Shown here: in pieces, positions 47,328-59,705 of the stretch
Position numbering within the stretch: the stretch's first letter is position 1
Layout: each line of letters begins with the position of its first letter
Assembly: GCA_025201365.1 (NCBI GenBank)
Contig: JAIXMF010000013.1
Span: 310,001-374,000 of the forward strand
Reading direction: 5' to 3'
Length of the DNA stretch: 64,000 bases
Source: Syncephalis plumigaleata
Lineage: Eukaryota > Zoopagomycota > Zoopagomycetes > Zoopagales > Piptocephalidaceae
The notes under the pieces: generated by a model
Told to the model about the DNA's origin: nothing
The model's database searches: none
What the model saw: the letters and a program-made list of their open reading frames with translations, nothing else
Translations under genes and position numbers: made by a program

Positions 47328-49209
47328 ATGTTGAATCAATTCTTGCTAGTGGTATCACTAGCTAGTCTGGCAACAGCTAGATCGACATGTGGACCACCAT
47401 CTATGCCTCATGTACCACCATCAACTAATCTACCGCCAACTAAATCTACATGTGGACAATCGCCTATGCCTCGTGTATCACCACCAGCCAATTTGCCGCC
47501 AACTAAATCAAACTACTGGCAACCACCCTTACCTCGTGTACCGCCCAACTCGAATGTTGTCTCCATCGCGCATATCAACGATGTACACGCACATTACAGT
47601 CCATTCAATAAACTAGGCAACGCTTGCACAGAGGAAGATCGCAAGACAGGTCATTGTTATGGTGGTGCCGCACGTATCGCCAAGGTGTTCCAGTCGTTAC
47701 GTGCGCGTAATCCAAACAATACACTAAGCTTAGTGGCCGGTGACGAGTTTCAAGGCACGGATTTCTACTCACGCTCCAAGGGAAATATCACCGCAACTGT
47801 CATGAACTATAATGAGTACGACTTGATGGTCACCGGTAATCACGAGTACGACGATGGTCCGGATCATTTGGCGAAATTCTTTAAACTACTCAAGTTCCCC
47901 GTGGTATGCGCTAATACCAATTTCACCGGTGTACCCGCCCTTGATGCACTCGTTAAGCCGTATCATTACTTTGAAAAACAAAACTTGGCCGTGATTGGTT
48001 ATATCACCAATACCACAGGTTATATCTCGAATGCTGGTCCACGTATCACGTTCAGCGATGCAGCACCCGCTGTACAACGAGTGGTTGACGAACTACACGG
48101 CAAGGGTATTAAGCGTATCATTGCACTGTCGCATAATGGTTACCACGAGGATATGGAGGTGGCCGCACGTACCAGTGGACTTAGTCTCATTGTCGGCGGA
48201 CATAGTCACACCTACTTGTCGCCCGTTCCCGAGGAAGAGGAGAGCGGCGGTCTCTACCCCACCATTGTTAAGGGTACCGATGGTAAGCCCACCTATGTGG
48301 TGCAAGCCAAAGCATGGGGCGAGTATATCGGCATACTTGATCTTCTATTCAACGAGGAGGGACGCATCGCCAACTTGACCGGTATGCCCATTCACTTGAC
48401 GCAATCCATCCCGGAAGACCCTGTGATGGTCAACATGGTTAGCGAATGGCGAAGGATCTCGATAAATTAGCAAGCAGGTGTGGGCGAGGCAACCGCCGAC
48501 TTTGATCAGAAATCATGTCAAGCACGCGAATGTGAAGCGGGCGATCTAGTGGCGGATAGTCTATTGTACGCTCATCGTAAGAATCCGGAAGTACGTGCGG
48601 CACTCATTAATGCCGGTGGTGTACGCGCCGGTATACAATCGGGCAAATTCTAATGGAGAACGTCGACACCGTCCTACCATTCACCAACTTTATCATGGAT
48701 ATCCGTTTGAAGGGCAGCGAACTACGCCAGATGTTCGAGGACATATTTGCTAAGAAGAATCACAAGACTAATAATGGCATCACCACACTCGTGCAACTAT
48801 CAGGATTGATTGTATCGTACGATCCTAAACGAGCACCGAACAATCGAGTCATCGATTTGAAGATTCGTAAATTGGCACCCATTCAAGTGTCGAATGTACA
48901 TCCAAGTAATCCCGATGCCTTTGAACCAGTCGATCCCAATACCACGTACACTCTAGTGACATTGGACTACTTGGTGAACGGCGGTGATGGCATCCTTGCC
49001 ACTCCACCTGATCATGATGCTGGTGTCGGTACACCGGCTGAAGCGTTAGAGCATTATCTCAGGATATTAAGACGGTTAGTCCATCACCATTATCTAAACG
49101 TCTAGTATCTTCAGGTAGTACTACTACTACTAGTAATAATCTAGTGGCACGTTCTAGAGTGTCAATTCCCTTCTTCCCTCATCTTTACATTGAGAATCCA
49201 TTACTATAA
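47328..49209 (+). CDS. Secreted 5'-nucleotidase / metallophosphoesterase
   Basis: Extracellular nucleotidase of the 5'-NT family, releasing phosphate from nucleotides. Start ATG 47328; signal peptide MLNQFLLVVSLASLATA. Then three imperfect 21-residue proline-rich units (STCGPPSMPHVPP, STCGQSPMPRVSP, SNYWQPPLPRVPP). The catalytic domain has the two-metal motifs HINDVHAH, AGDEFQGT, TGNHEYDDG and GGHSHT. The substrate-binding C-terminal domain shows EAGDLVADSLLYAHRKN, NAGGVRAGI and VLPFTNFIMD. Intronless. Frame slips near 48453, 48475 (two-base equivalent), 48652 and 49058 interrupt the C-terminal half, and the last frame would end at 49209. Sequence similarity is continuous across all of them. 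I cannot tell a pseudogene from a sequence artefact. Confidence 0.88.
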
Positions 49210-49341
49210 TGATAATACTCGTATAAGAGGAAATCAATAAATATTACTACTATTAGTGCATGATAGTAATATTGAATAGACAACAATAATACGAGTAATA
49301 CGAGTAATAAAGTGTTTTATTATACCACTAGTAATAAATCA

Positions 49342-52300
49342 TTAATCCCAGTCTGAATCTTCCTCTTCATTTTGATTATTCTATTATTACGTAATGATAT
49401 CATCATTAGTAAAGATTACAATCAAGCTAGATTAACAATATACTTGCCTCATCTTCTTTTCCTGCTACGGGTACAGGTGGCTATTGGTATCAATATATCG
49501 ATATATCAATATCAGTATACGATAATCATTCATGTATTTATGTGTTAATTACCTTCATACCAGGACGAAGCATACCCATCACAGGTGGTTGACCCGTTTG
49601 AGCATGAGCGAACATGGCAGCCAGTTTGGCTACACTTCGATTACCACCTGCAGTGGCACCAGGTCCAATGGTTTGTGATTTTCCCTCTTCAGTCAATGTT
49701 ACTTCAGCTAATATAAAACATACATTAATATAGTAAAGTAAAGTAAAGTAATGGATAACACATTACCAGTAGCAATAGTAGATGTTCTAGACATGGTATT
49801 ACCCTAAATGATACGCGTTAATATATTTATCTATATATCGAGTAACACACATTTACCTTTGCTGCTTTACGTGCCGCTAATTCCTTCTTCCATGCAGGTA
49901 TTTCAGCTTCATCGTTAGTATCATTATTATTAGTCGTCGTAGTAGTGGCTACTGGAATAATACGTATTGGTTCTGCTACTGGTTCTACTTCTGATTCAAC
50001 CTTTGTATCAGTAACTGATGGTATGGGACTAGTAGCCATAGAGGGAGATGATATCGAAGGAGATGGAGAAGCAGAAGCAGCAGAAGCAGCAGAAGGAGGC
50101 GATGATGTTTCCATCGGTGGTGCAGGCATAGGACGACGTGTAGGCGGTGGTGGTGGTCGACTAGGCGGTGCAGCCTTGATCTCCTTCAAGTAATTAGATG
50201 GTGCCCATCCTTCTTTACCGTCATATTTAACTAGCCACCAGCCATTATCGTTCTTTTCGATAATCTCCACCTTTAATCCTTTGGTTAAGGATAGTTCATT
50301 GGTGTCTTCAGGAGTGAAATCATACAAGACTTCTCCTTGTGGTACACTTGGAATAGGTGGTAATGCAGCTGATGGTGGTGGTGGTAAGGATCGTGGAGGA
50401 GGAGATGTAGTAGATGTTGTAGATGTAGATGTAGGAGGAGGAGGAGATGCGGTTGTTGATGTTGCTGTTGCTGGAGGGGAGATGCAGGTTTATTTGTAAC
50501 TGGTACGGGTGCAGCAACAGGCACTGATACTGACTGAGTTGGTTTAGGTGTGGGTGGTGTAGCTGTAGCTGTACGTGCTGCCATAGCTGCTACTACCGCA
50601 TCCATATTAGAATTGACCTTTGGTGCAGGTTTAGGTGGAGCAGGTTCAGTGGCACTAGTAGTAGCAGTTGGTGCAGCAGCAGTAGGCACAGGTGGAGCAG
50701 GTGGAGGACTAGCACCACTACTTGGAATACCATTGGGTCGTGGTGGTAGATTTGGCATAACACCAGGTGTTGTAGTCGCTGTAGGAGTAGGTTTAGGCGG
50801 GGCAGGAGCAGGAGCAGGTCGACGTTTAGGTGTCTATTATTATTATCCAATTAAGAAATGTAAAATGAATACATTATATGTTACATACCGATGGTGCTGC
50901 AGGTCCTCCTGGACCTCCTGCTCTTAATAGTTTACCAGTAGTAATAGGTCTGGCTGGTGCATCATTTCTTGCACAAGGTGGATCAGATACTATTCAATAT
51001 ATATATATATATATGTATAAGTAGATTATTTACATTATTCTATACACTAATAGTACTCACCACTAGTGACTGGTTGTCCCGTTGCCACTGATACGACATG
51101 ACTTTTATACGTTTCATGTATGCCAATTGCTTCATTCTTGACAAACTTCAACACTTCCGTCTTACCTCCTGCCTTCTTCACATAAGTGATTCTAAATAAT
51201 ACAAATGTTACTACATGATTGTTCATTTCATTATATTGACTAGTCAATCTATCACTTACTGAGGTGTAATCTCAACTGCAATACTACCATGCGTGTACTG
51301 AAGTAGACATGCCACCATTTCAGTCTTGAATGATGTGAACAATACAAGATCAATCTCGGTGGTAGTATCCTTAAGATGAATAACCTAATAAAATATACAT
51401 TATTACTATCATTACTATAACTATTACTAATCTATATCTACTTACCATTGTATCATCTTGTAAGGTGGATAGACTGATACCTCGAATGTTGATTAATGGT
51501 ATTTTACGTTCAACTCGCATGACTGGTAGTTTATTCTCCAGTTTAGTTACTACAATATACACAGCAGATGATGTCTATCATCATGGGTAATAAGTAAATG
51601 TATACTACTCCTCTAGTTATTAGTAATAATCAACTTACTTGCACGATAATACGTGGACTAGGCTTACTAGATCGTAATGCTCTAGCTGCCAGTATTTGAC
51701 CTCTAGTACTGAATGCTACTCTCTCTTGTGCTATTGACATACATTATGATGTTATTATTACTATTATTACATCTAGTTAACATATATCGTTTTAGCTTAC
51801 CACTAATACCACATATGCTACGAATTGCTTCTCCATTCTCATCACGACCACCCACTGCCAAGTAGTCTCCATAATAGCGTCGCATACTAATTAAACTGAA
51901 GCGACGACGTTCCTTTCTTCCCGCTAGCACTTGATGTCCATAGTCTCGAAGACGAATATAGGCCAGTTGATCCTTATTCTTACGGAAACAACGCTGAATG
52001 CGTCGTGCACACTCATGCTTATATCGCATATAATTACGGAATGCACGTTGAATACGCATGGCCATATTATGCCAGTAACGTTCGCGTAAATGCTCTAATG
52101 CCCATAGCTAGACAATAATCGATTAGTCAATAATTAGTTGAGCCTATGGATTAAGCATTCACTCATTGCTTATATGTATACGCGCTAGCTTACCGTTTCC
52201 GGATGACGAATAAAGCATTTGGTCACGCCCATTTGCCATTCCTCCTTATTAATGCTGACATCGCGTAGTATCTGTTCGCATCCTGATTTGGCATCACCTC

Positions 52301-55300
52301 TCCAAATGTATTCACCGGCATAGGATGTCTTTGGTGATAGTAGATAGAATCTAGTTATTGGATAATGAACAGAATATTAGAAATGATATAGTCAATTATA
52401 CTGATTACATTGTAATGACATACCGCTCAAGGAATTTCTCAAATGTTTGACGAGAGGCAAAACCTGCTCGACGAATTCGTACATTCTCCTTTAGACCGAG
52501 ATATTTAATCTGATGCATTGTCATTTGTTGATCATATTCATTGGGCTCTTATTAGGATTCGGTTTAATACAGCGGATATACGAGGGTTGCGCTTGCATCA
52601 GATTGGTAACAAGTGCAGCCGCTGATGTCTAAGCAATATTCGTCAATGATGAACTAATACCCTTCATAATGTATGTATATCATCTCATCATTACCTTAAT
52701 CTTGTCACTAGCTGTGGGTGGTCTCTTCTTAGAGTCACGATCGATTTTCTCGGGGAAGAGTTCTTTCAAGTAGGATTGCTGACTAGACTCGATCAAGTCA
52801 AGTATATCCCGTACTAGTTGATCCTTATTCTTATCGGTCATTCCTTTAATATCATAGCTTACATCACCTATGTAGAATACATGTCATGTCAATATCAATA
52901 TCTGCATGTATGCATACATGTATAAAAGCAACTAATATTAAATTACCAGCATAGTGACGAACTAGGAATTGTTGACCGCGTAATTGAAAGTGAGCATTAG
53001 CGGCACATCCACCCAAGCGTTGTACTAGTGAATTGTCAGCTGCACTCGAATCAGCATGTGCAGTGGCACAGGCATCATTCATGGCAGCGAATACACCAGG
53101 CGGACGACGTTCCTCAATCAAATCACATACAATTCTATTTGAGATGGCCTATATTAGCATATATATATCTATAGTTGTAACAATGGCAATAATACTCACT
53201 TGTTATTGAAGTATTCAATGGGTGTCTATCATTACATTGGAATAGAGTAAGGTAGGATTAGCCACTTGTAGTATGGTTATTACAATCATTATACGTATAA
53301 TTACCCATTGAATCTTTTCTTGCACATACTCTTCTTGTTCAGTTTTAAGTGTCAATTGAATGAATATTTGTTGTAACTAGTATGAAGCAGTATATATTAT
53401 ATATATAATTAATAGGTTAGTCAATATGAGTGTGTATGCATTGAATCGATCTATTTACCTTTCATTCACATAATTCTATAATGATAAACATAGAAATAAA
53501 TATTAATCGACTGCTGACTCACGTATAGTATCATATTAACCAGGTAACTTACATGCAAAGTTGTTCAAAACTATTATGCTATATATATACATAGATGCTC
53601 GTTAATATTGCTATACATAATATATATATATGTGTATTGTACATGTCATTACAACTGGTGACTTACTTCAAAGATTTCAAAACCATAAATATCCAATACA
53701 CCAATGATATACTCTGATTTACTACGCTCTTTCATGGCAAGATTAATTCGTGTAACAATCCACTCAAACATACGATCATAGATGGCTTTCGATAGTGCAT
53801 CTCGTTGAGCAGTAGCCTATGAGCAAGTTAATAACGAATTGTTACATTGTATTTATCTACTTCTATTCATTACAGATACTTGCCTGGATTGGATTCAATG
53901 GCACATCATACATGGAACCACGTCGACCACCCCGTTGTGTCTCGATAGTACGATTAATCAGTGCCTAATAATAATGGGAATGGTTAGTATGCCAATAATG
54001 AATGCAGTATAAATGGTCAACAACATACCTTTTCTAGTAGTTCCGGTGTCACTTGCATCAAATTGGCAACATAAGCAGATACTATTAGAGGAGAGGAAGC
54101 GGCAATATTAATTACAATTGATTAGAATAGATAACAATTGCATAACTATTCCTATATCATACCATTAGGATCGACAATCTTTGAGGAATCATTGTCGCCT
54201 TCCTCAAATGTGATATTGCCCAACCAGAGTATGATAGCCAACATCTTGTGAATGTTATCTTGCTCAGTCTTTGTTAATCCAATCACTTGCATGGCTCGCT
54301 AATCATATCACAGATAGAAGTAATTAGTAAATAATACACGATTACTATTAACATCATCTTCTGTACTCTAGTGTATTACCAGTGTATCAGCATAATCGAC
54401 AACATCATCAATACCATCAACGTCTAGACATCCCGCTCCATACGTGTAATTGTATCCCTCTGGACCGGTAATTCCCAAATGATCTATAATTACAAGGTTA
54501 GTCATTAGTCAATGTCAATCGACTATATGGCATGAATAGAGTACCGCGGTATTCTTGAGCAGCTCCTTTCGTAAACTGATAGAATATATGAAAGTTTCGT
54601 TCATTCTTGATTTGACCAACTACACGCGCCTTCTCCAACAAGTAATTAGTGATACGTGCACCAATAGGTTCACGCTGTCCATTGAATAGAATCTCCAAGT
54701 ATTTCCCCTAGTATTCCATTGTTAAATGTATGTAATCGACTAGTATCAATATTCGATTCAACCTACGTGTCGACTACTATTATTATTACGTAACGTTTTG
54801 GCACATCCAAAGCTTTCTAATAGCGGATTGGTAGCGAGAACCATATCCTTAATCTCCTGAATAGACGAGGAACCTTGTCCTCCACTAACAGATGCAATGT
54901 ATTGCATAATCTATTCATCAATGAGTACATTATTGCTTATTGCTTTATACGATATAGTATTTAATCTACCTTTTTTGCTGCTTCTGTTTTACCCGCACCA
55001 GATTCACCGCTATTAGCAGTAGTGATATAAGTAGATTAGTATATGTATATGTATATGTATGTATACGTATGTCATCTATCCTATCTAGTTATCACAATCT
55101 ATTACCTAATGATGACACATTGATTTTCCTTGTAGCTATGCATTTTGAAATAGGCATTCTCAGCAATAGCAAATACATGAGGTGGCACCTATTCCAAGTC
55201 ATTTCAACGTTCAGTAATAGGTTCATGATAGTTAGCAGTCTACTAACCTCGAGTATGTTTTTACCAATGTAGTGCTGCAAGATTTCATCAGTATAAATGC

Positions 55301-55654
55301 CTAAATCTCGGAAAGGATTAACGCTAATAAGCACATAGCCTATATAGGTCTATTCAATAGTGACATGGTAATCGTTAGATAAGGTAAATGACAATATAAA
55401 GATGTTGCTTCCAGTTGGCGCTACTCACGTAGATTTCTCCATTTTCGAATCGCTGCTTTAAATTGTCGTTGATGGTGTTCTCGCTTACTTTAGACAGTAG
55501 AGTGAGGTCAGCCACACCGACTTGTCGTTTAGTGAAGCTTTCCTGCCAGTCTGCTTTGGCCGGAGTACGCTATAGTCGACGAGTTAATGGGACTATATAG
55601 CCAGTCACGAGTATATGAAGTAGCTAGTCGAGTAGAACTTACCTGAGTTACCAT
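49342..55654 (-). CDS. MYO1: Class I myosin (motor, IQ, TH1, TH2, SH3, acidic tail)
   Basis: Actin motor of endocytic patches. Start ATG 55652-55654 (MVTQ), many short exons, stop 49342-49344. N-terminus: [21 protein letters not shown]-loop [13 protein letters not shown] near 54970-55010. The TEDS-rule serine is in [14 protein letters not shown] (about 53920), a site for PAK-type kinases that activate fungal class I myosins. IQ motifs: [20 protein letters not shown] (about 52030). TH1 lies about 51050-51740. TH2 is proline-rich, about 50340-50960. The SH3 domain is [14 protein letters not shown] to [21 protein letters not shown] (about 50170-50330). The Arp2/3-activating acidic end is EEEDSDWD. 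An intron at about 53883 uses a GC donor. Frame slips near 52545 (motor core, after IKPNPNKSP) and 50488 (TH2) each look like one missing C. Confidence 0.95.
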
Positions 55655-56129
55655 GATTTAGTAGTTGCTGTGCCAATAGAAATGTAATAGCAGTATAACG
55701 CGAGATGGACCGTTAATGACGAGGTGTAAGTAAACGGGAGATGAAATGATGAGTATAATAAGAGTATGATTCATATGGCGTGTGTGTAGTTGGGACCCTT
55801 GGCTTATTGCAATACCACCGAATACATGTATGCACGTGTGCGTGATACTGACATTGTCGTCGTGAAGGAGTTAGAACATTGATTAAATCACGTGATAGTA
55901 ATGGTGCCATTTAATGAAACAACTGTCCTATTAGGTATAACATCGTTCGTAGATTGATCCACAATATATGAGATAATGATATAATGATTAGAATACGACA
56001 TATTTATTCAATAAATGTTGAATGATCTTGTAGATATATTTCTTGGATCAAGGAATAATGACTTGAATGACATGGACACTAAATGAGGGTCTTGCACCAA
56101 TACATTCTTGACTTGAATACCTATAATAT
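55655..56129. other. Intergenic region upstream of the myosin gene
   Basis: 475 bases. No gene or repeat of note; presumably the myosin promoter and the 3' side of the next minus-strand transcript. Confidence 0.4.
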
Positions 56130-56424
56130 CTACTTGATGATATCCTTGACTTGTCCTGTAATTATAATGGATTAGTATGGTATATTATCATGTGGACTGT
56201 TACTTACTGCTTGATTTTTGTTGGAAAAAGCGTTTATTGATTACTGTGAACAAAGATAACAATGCTCAATGTTAATCAATAGATATGTTAATAATAACCA
56301 TTGCCATTTTTGATGAAGGATTGAAGAGAGGATTGTACAATTGCCGTACGGCGTTTAGCGTATATGATGTCTTTAAGTATGGATTGCCATAGATAAAAGA
56401 TGGTTGTATGTATATCTCGATCAT
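56130..56424 (-). CDS. Possible small spliced gene, unknown
   Basis: A weak call. On the minus strand, an ATG at 56422-56424 opens a non-repetitive frame (SFIYGNPYLKTSYTLNAVRQ, LYNPLFNPSSKMAM). An intron-like stretch ending in CACAG follows, then INKRFFQQKSS before GTAAGT, then a TTACAG acceptor and a short end (RQVKDIIK, stop at 56130-56132). Splice-like signals and composition suggest a small basic protein of about 65 residues. The first donor (GTTATT) is poor and the joint is out by one base unless a base is missing, as elsewhere in the window. I do not recognise the protein. Confidence 0.25.
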
Positions 56425-56735
56425 TTATTATGAAACACTGATGGATTATTTAGGATTCATGCTTCGGATTTGTCAATCATCAGATCACAAATAGATATCG
56501 TCCATTCTGAGTGACATCATTACAATACAACGCATGTCAATACAAACATCGAAACAAAAAGACATCACTTATTGAGGAGGATATTCAATTCATCATTATA
56601 ATATGCAGCCGTTTTTACGTAGTAGAAAACAATGATGTCCAGCATCAATCTTTATTTTGCCTATAGAAGACGAATTTATACTTGTAATGCTCGATTATAA
56701 GATCATCAACAATAAACAGCTTAGCATTCACTCGT

Positions 56736-58033
56736 TTAGTAATCCTTCTTATCTTCCTTGTCATCTTTATAGTCCTTATCTCCTTCTTTCCATCTTTCTT
56801 CTTCTTATTCTTCTTTTTCTTATCCTTCTTCTTATCGCTATCGCTCTTATAATCGTCTTTGTCATCGTCTTTGTCTTTCTTATCCTCGCTCTTCTTGGGT
56901 TTATCGTCGTCGAGCCATCCTTCTCGTCATAAGAACTGGATGAATCATCCGAATCCTTAGAGTTATCGCCTCCGTAGGTGTCAGCAGACGATCCTTGGAG
57001 CCACCTTTTGGAGCGGTGTCGGTTTCAGTTGGGTTGTCTCCTACAGGGGTGCTGGTAGATGTATCCTTTGAACCTTCGGTGCTGCCGTTTGTGGCTGTGC
57101 TATTTGATGCTGGTGCTGATGGTGCTGATGTATCACCATCAATTGGGATGACATAATCCTCTCCCTTCACATATGGATATTTGGCTTCACTGTCACCCTT
57201 GACACCAGGTCCTGGATTGTCACTAGTGGCAATAAAGAATGTCTTATCACTAGTATCTGAATGGTCGGCATCATCGTCACGGAAACGATTCCATGGAATA
57301 CTGGCTGGTGGCATCTTGGCTGCCTTATGTCCGTTGCAAGCTTCGCCAGTCACTGTACCATCACGGGTGGGTTTAGCACCACTTGGAATGGTGACAACCT
57401 TACGATTGATGAAGTGGTCAATTCCACACTGCTTGAGATCTTTTTTGTTATACCATTCTGGGAGCTTTTCCTTTCCTTCCAATTGGCCAACAAATAGCTC
57501 GGGACCGGTGAGACTGCCATCTTCATTGCCACCTTCAATCTCAACATCGGCACAGTTCATGTAGTATTCACGATTGCCTTGAGCATTCAACCAAGCCCAG
57601 GCAAATAGAGCTTTGCCGTTCTTGGCACCCTTAGGCAGTGGGATGTGGTAGGTCCATGGGGCAAGATCCATGAAGCACACTCCAAGGATACTCTTGAGCA
57701 CCACCCAGGTCTTGCCGTTATCGTAGGACATGGCGAATTGACAATGGCCACCTCGATGCGAGTTACCTCGCTTGAACATGACGGCGAATGACTTGCCAGC
57801 AGTGTACTTGGCAGTTACTGGACCCACTTTCGTATGGCGGCAAGGGAACTTGGCAGGATTATCCTTCGCATTGATCGGTGCATTGAGATTGTAATCGACC
57901 ATGCCGTATTTGTCTTCAATACGGGCATCACCACGAGCGATTGGCGCGAATAGTCGCATGTGGCCGGACACATTTTGCAAAGAGCTTAGACCTAGTGCGG
58001 CCACAAGGCAATTTTTGTTAATGATGGCATCAT
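56736..58033 (-). CDS. AA11-like lytic polysaccharide monooxygenase with Lys/Asp-rich tail
   Basis: A secreted copper enzyme that probably oxidises chitin or a related polysaccharide. Start ATG 58031-58033 with a signal peptide (MMPSLTKIAL...). The mature protein would begin with the copper-binding His in HMRLFAPIARGD. Other family marks: PAKFPCRHTKVG, the second copper His in NSHRGGHCQFAMSYDNGKTW, LKSILGVC, and ALFAWAWLNAQGNREYYMNC with the axial Tyr. This pattern matches AA11 (FPC...GGGSCQ...AWTWFNRIGNREMYMNC in known members). After about residue 280 an S/T-rich linker leads to a long Lys/Asp-rich tail (about 56740-56940) instead of a binding module. Frame slips lie near 58005 (signal peptide), 56985, 56915 and 56790. 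Family is confident; substrate is inferred. Confidence 0.85.
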
Positions 58034-59705
58034 TGATGAAGATGTTTCTATAGGTTAGAAGCTAGGAGATGAATGAAAGCGAAGAAATTTAAAAAATGGA
58101 GTAAAAAACGTAGGCACCAGGCCGTTATTGTATGAAGATGGTACGTGATAGTATTGAGTGGTTGTGATATCGTTGCAATATTTACTTGCTAGAACAGCGG
58201 CGTATTTATAGTGAACAAGCGTATAATAGACCCTGAGTGCTAAGCCTTTATTATTAGAATACCTGTTTACATTAAGGGTCGCCGCCGGATTTGAAAGTTT
58301 GAAACAGCCCAATACCATACGGAAGGAGTAAGAACCGTAACGACGTGCAAACAAGTTAATAATCACCTAGGGAGATATCATTCATGTAACATGTTTGAAT
58401 GGCGAGAGGTACCTGAAACACTAGTATATAAGCATGTTTGAAGCCATTACAAGAATAGATAACGCTGACATATGCAATGTAACCGTAATGTGCTATTGAA
58501 CAAAATGACTCTATAACTTAATCATATCATAACTATTATTATTATTATTGCGTGCATGCTCATTTCTAGTTAGTAAGCAGAGCAAGTAAGCGACAAGTGG
58601 AGGAAGCTGCTCTAATCAAGAGTAGAAATGGTACTATTGCAGTAAAACAGATGCCAAAAAAGGTGGTCATATTGTAACTTGTTTCAATTGTTTGTAATGC
58701 TGATACACCATATGGACGACGATGACGGCAATTTGCCCGTAAATGATTATGAGTGTGTAATCCCCGAAACATGGTATGGGCATCATGACGGTAATACATA
58801 GATTAATGGCATATGTGGCAGTTGAATATTTGCATGTACAACCTCGTAGTAGCTCATGTTATTCTAACGTGCCCTTTGTTGACCTAAGTGGCATCGGCTG
58901 GCACAGATCATTCTACATGTTTATTAGGCTGACGATCACTGCACGATTACACTTGTTCGCCATCTATTTTTCACTGTGAAACGACACGTTACAAGCGGTA
59001 TACACCTATGATTATTCTGAATGGCGTCACACTCAAACACGCATATACACACACTTCCTATTCTTGCTATTTAAAACCGCGCATTGTTAGAAACAGATGG
59101 GTCACTAATCTCATGGGTTACATTGGTTAGAGAATGGCATGATAAGTAAACAGGGGAATGGCTAACGAATGCTGTTGCGGGACTATACTTTCAGGAGTAT
59201 GACATCAATGAACGGAAACATGGTGTACTATTCATAGTATACACTTAATGAACCGTGAATTGTTGTCTAGGGTTTACATTGCGTTATTTTACACTTTTTG
59301 TTCTCTCGTCGATGAATACAAGTAATTCACTTGTAATGTAATTATGATAAGCATGGCTATTAATTGCTTAATGGCTAATCATATAATACATATTCATTCT
59401 CAGCATGATTACACTATGCGTGTGCCATTAACTTATTTCGACATTGAGTATATGGCTTAGGTATATTATCATATTAGCATACTAGTTTGTTTGTACCTCT
59501 TAGTATTGGGATGTAGGTATGTATATTACAATCGCTATTAAACACTGTATTTTTCGATTAAAAAAGACGCGTAATTTATTTAACATTTATCACCTTTGTT
59601 TACTACTATTATTTCATCCTTCTATTTTTGTCCTTCGCTGTCATTTCTCGTTCACCTGGCATTTCATGTATTTTGCAAACTATACACAAAGATTACTATT
59701 TAATA
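58034..59705. other. Divergent intergenic region between the monooxygenase and RecQ genes
   Basis: About 1.67 kb, AT-rich, with a short (ATT)n run near 58533-58547. No gene seen; open frames at 58055-58366 and 58776-58979 have no domain support. Confidence 0.5.

Noticed and set aside
58055-58366. Minus-strand frame of 103 codons upstream of the monooxygenase
   Set aside because: No recognisable domain, and it overlaps the probable promoter.
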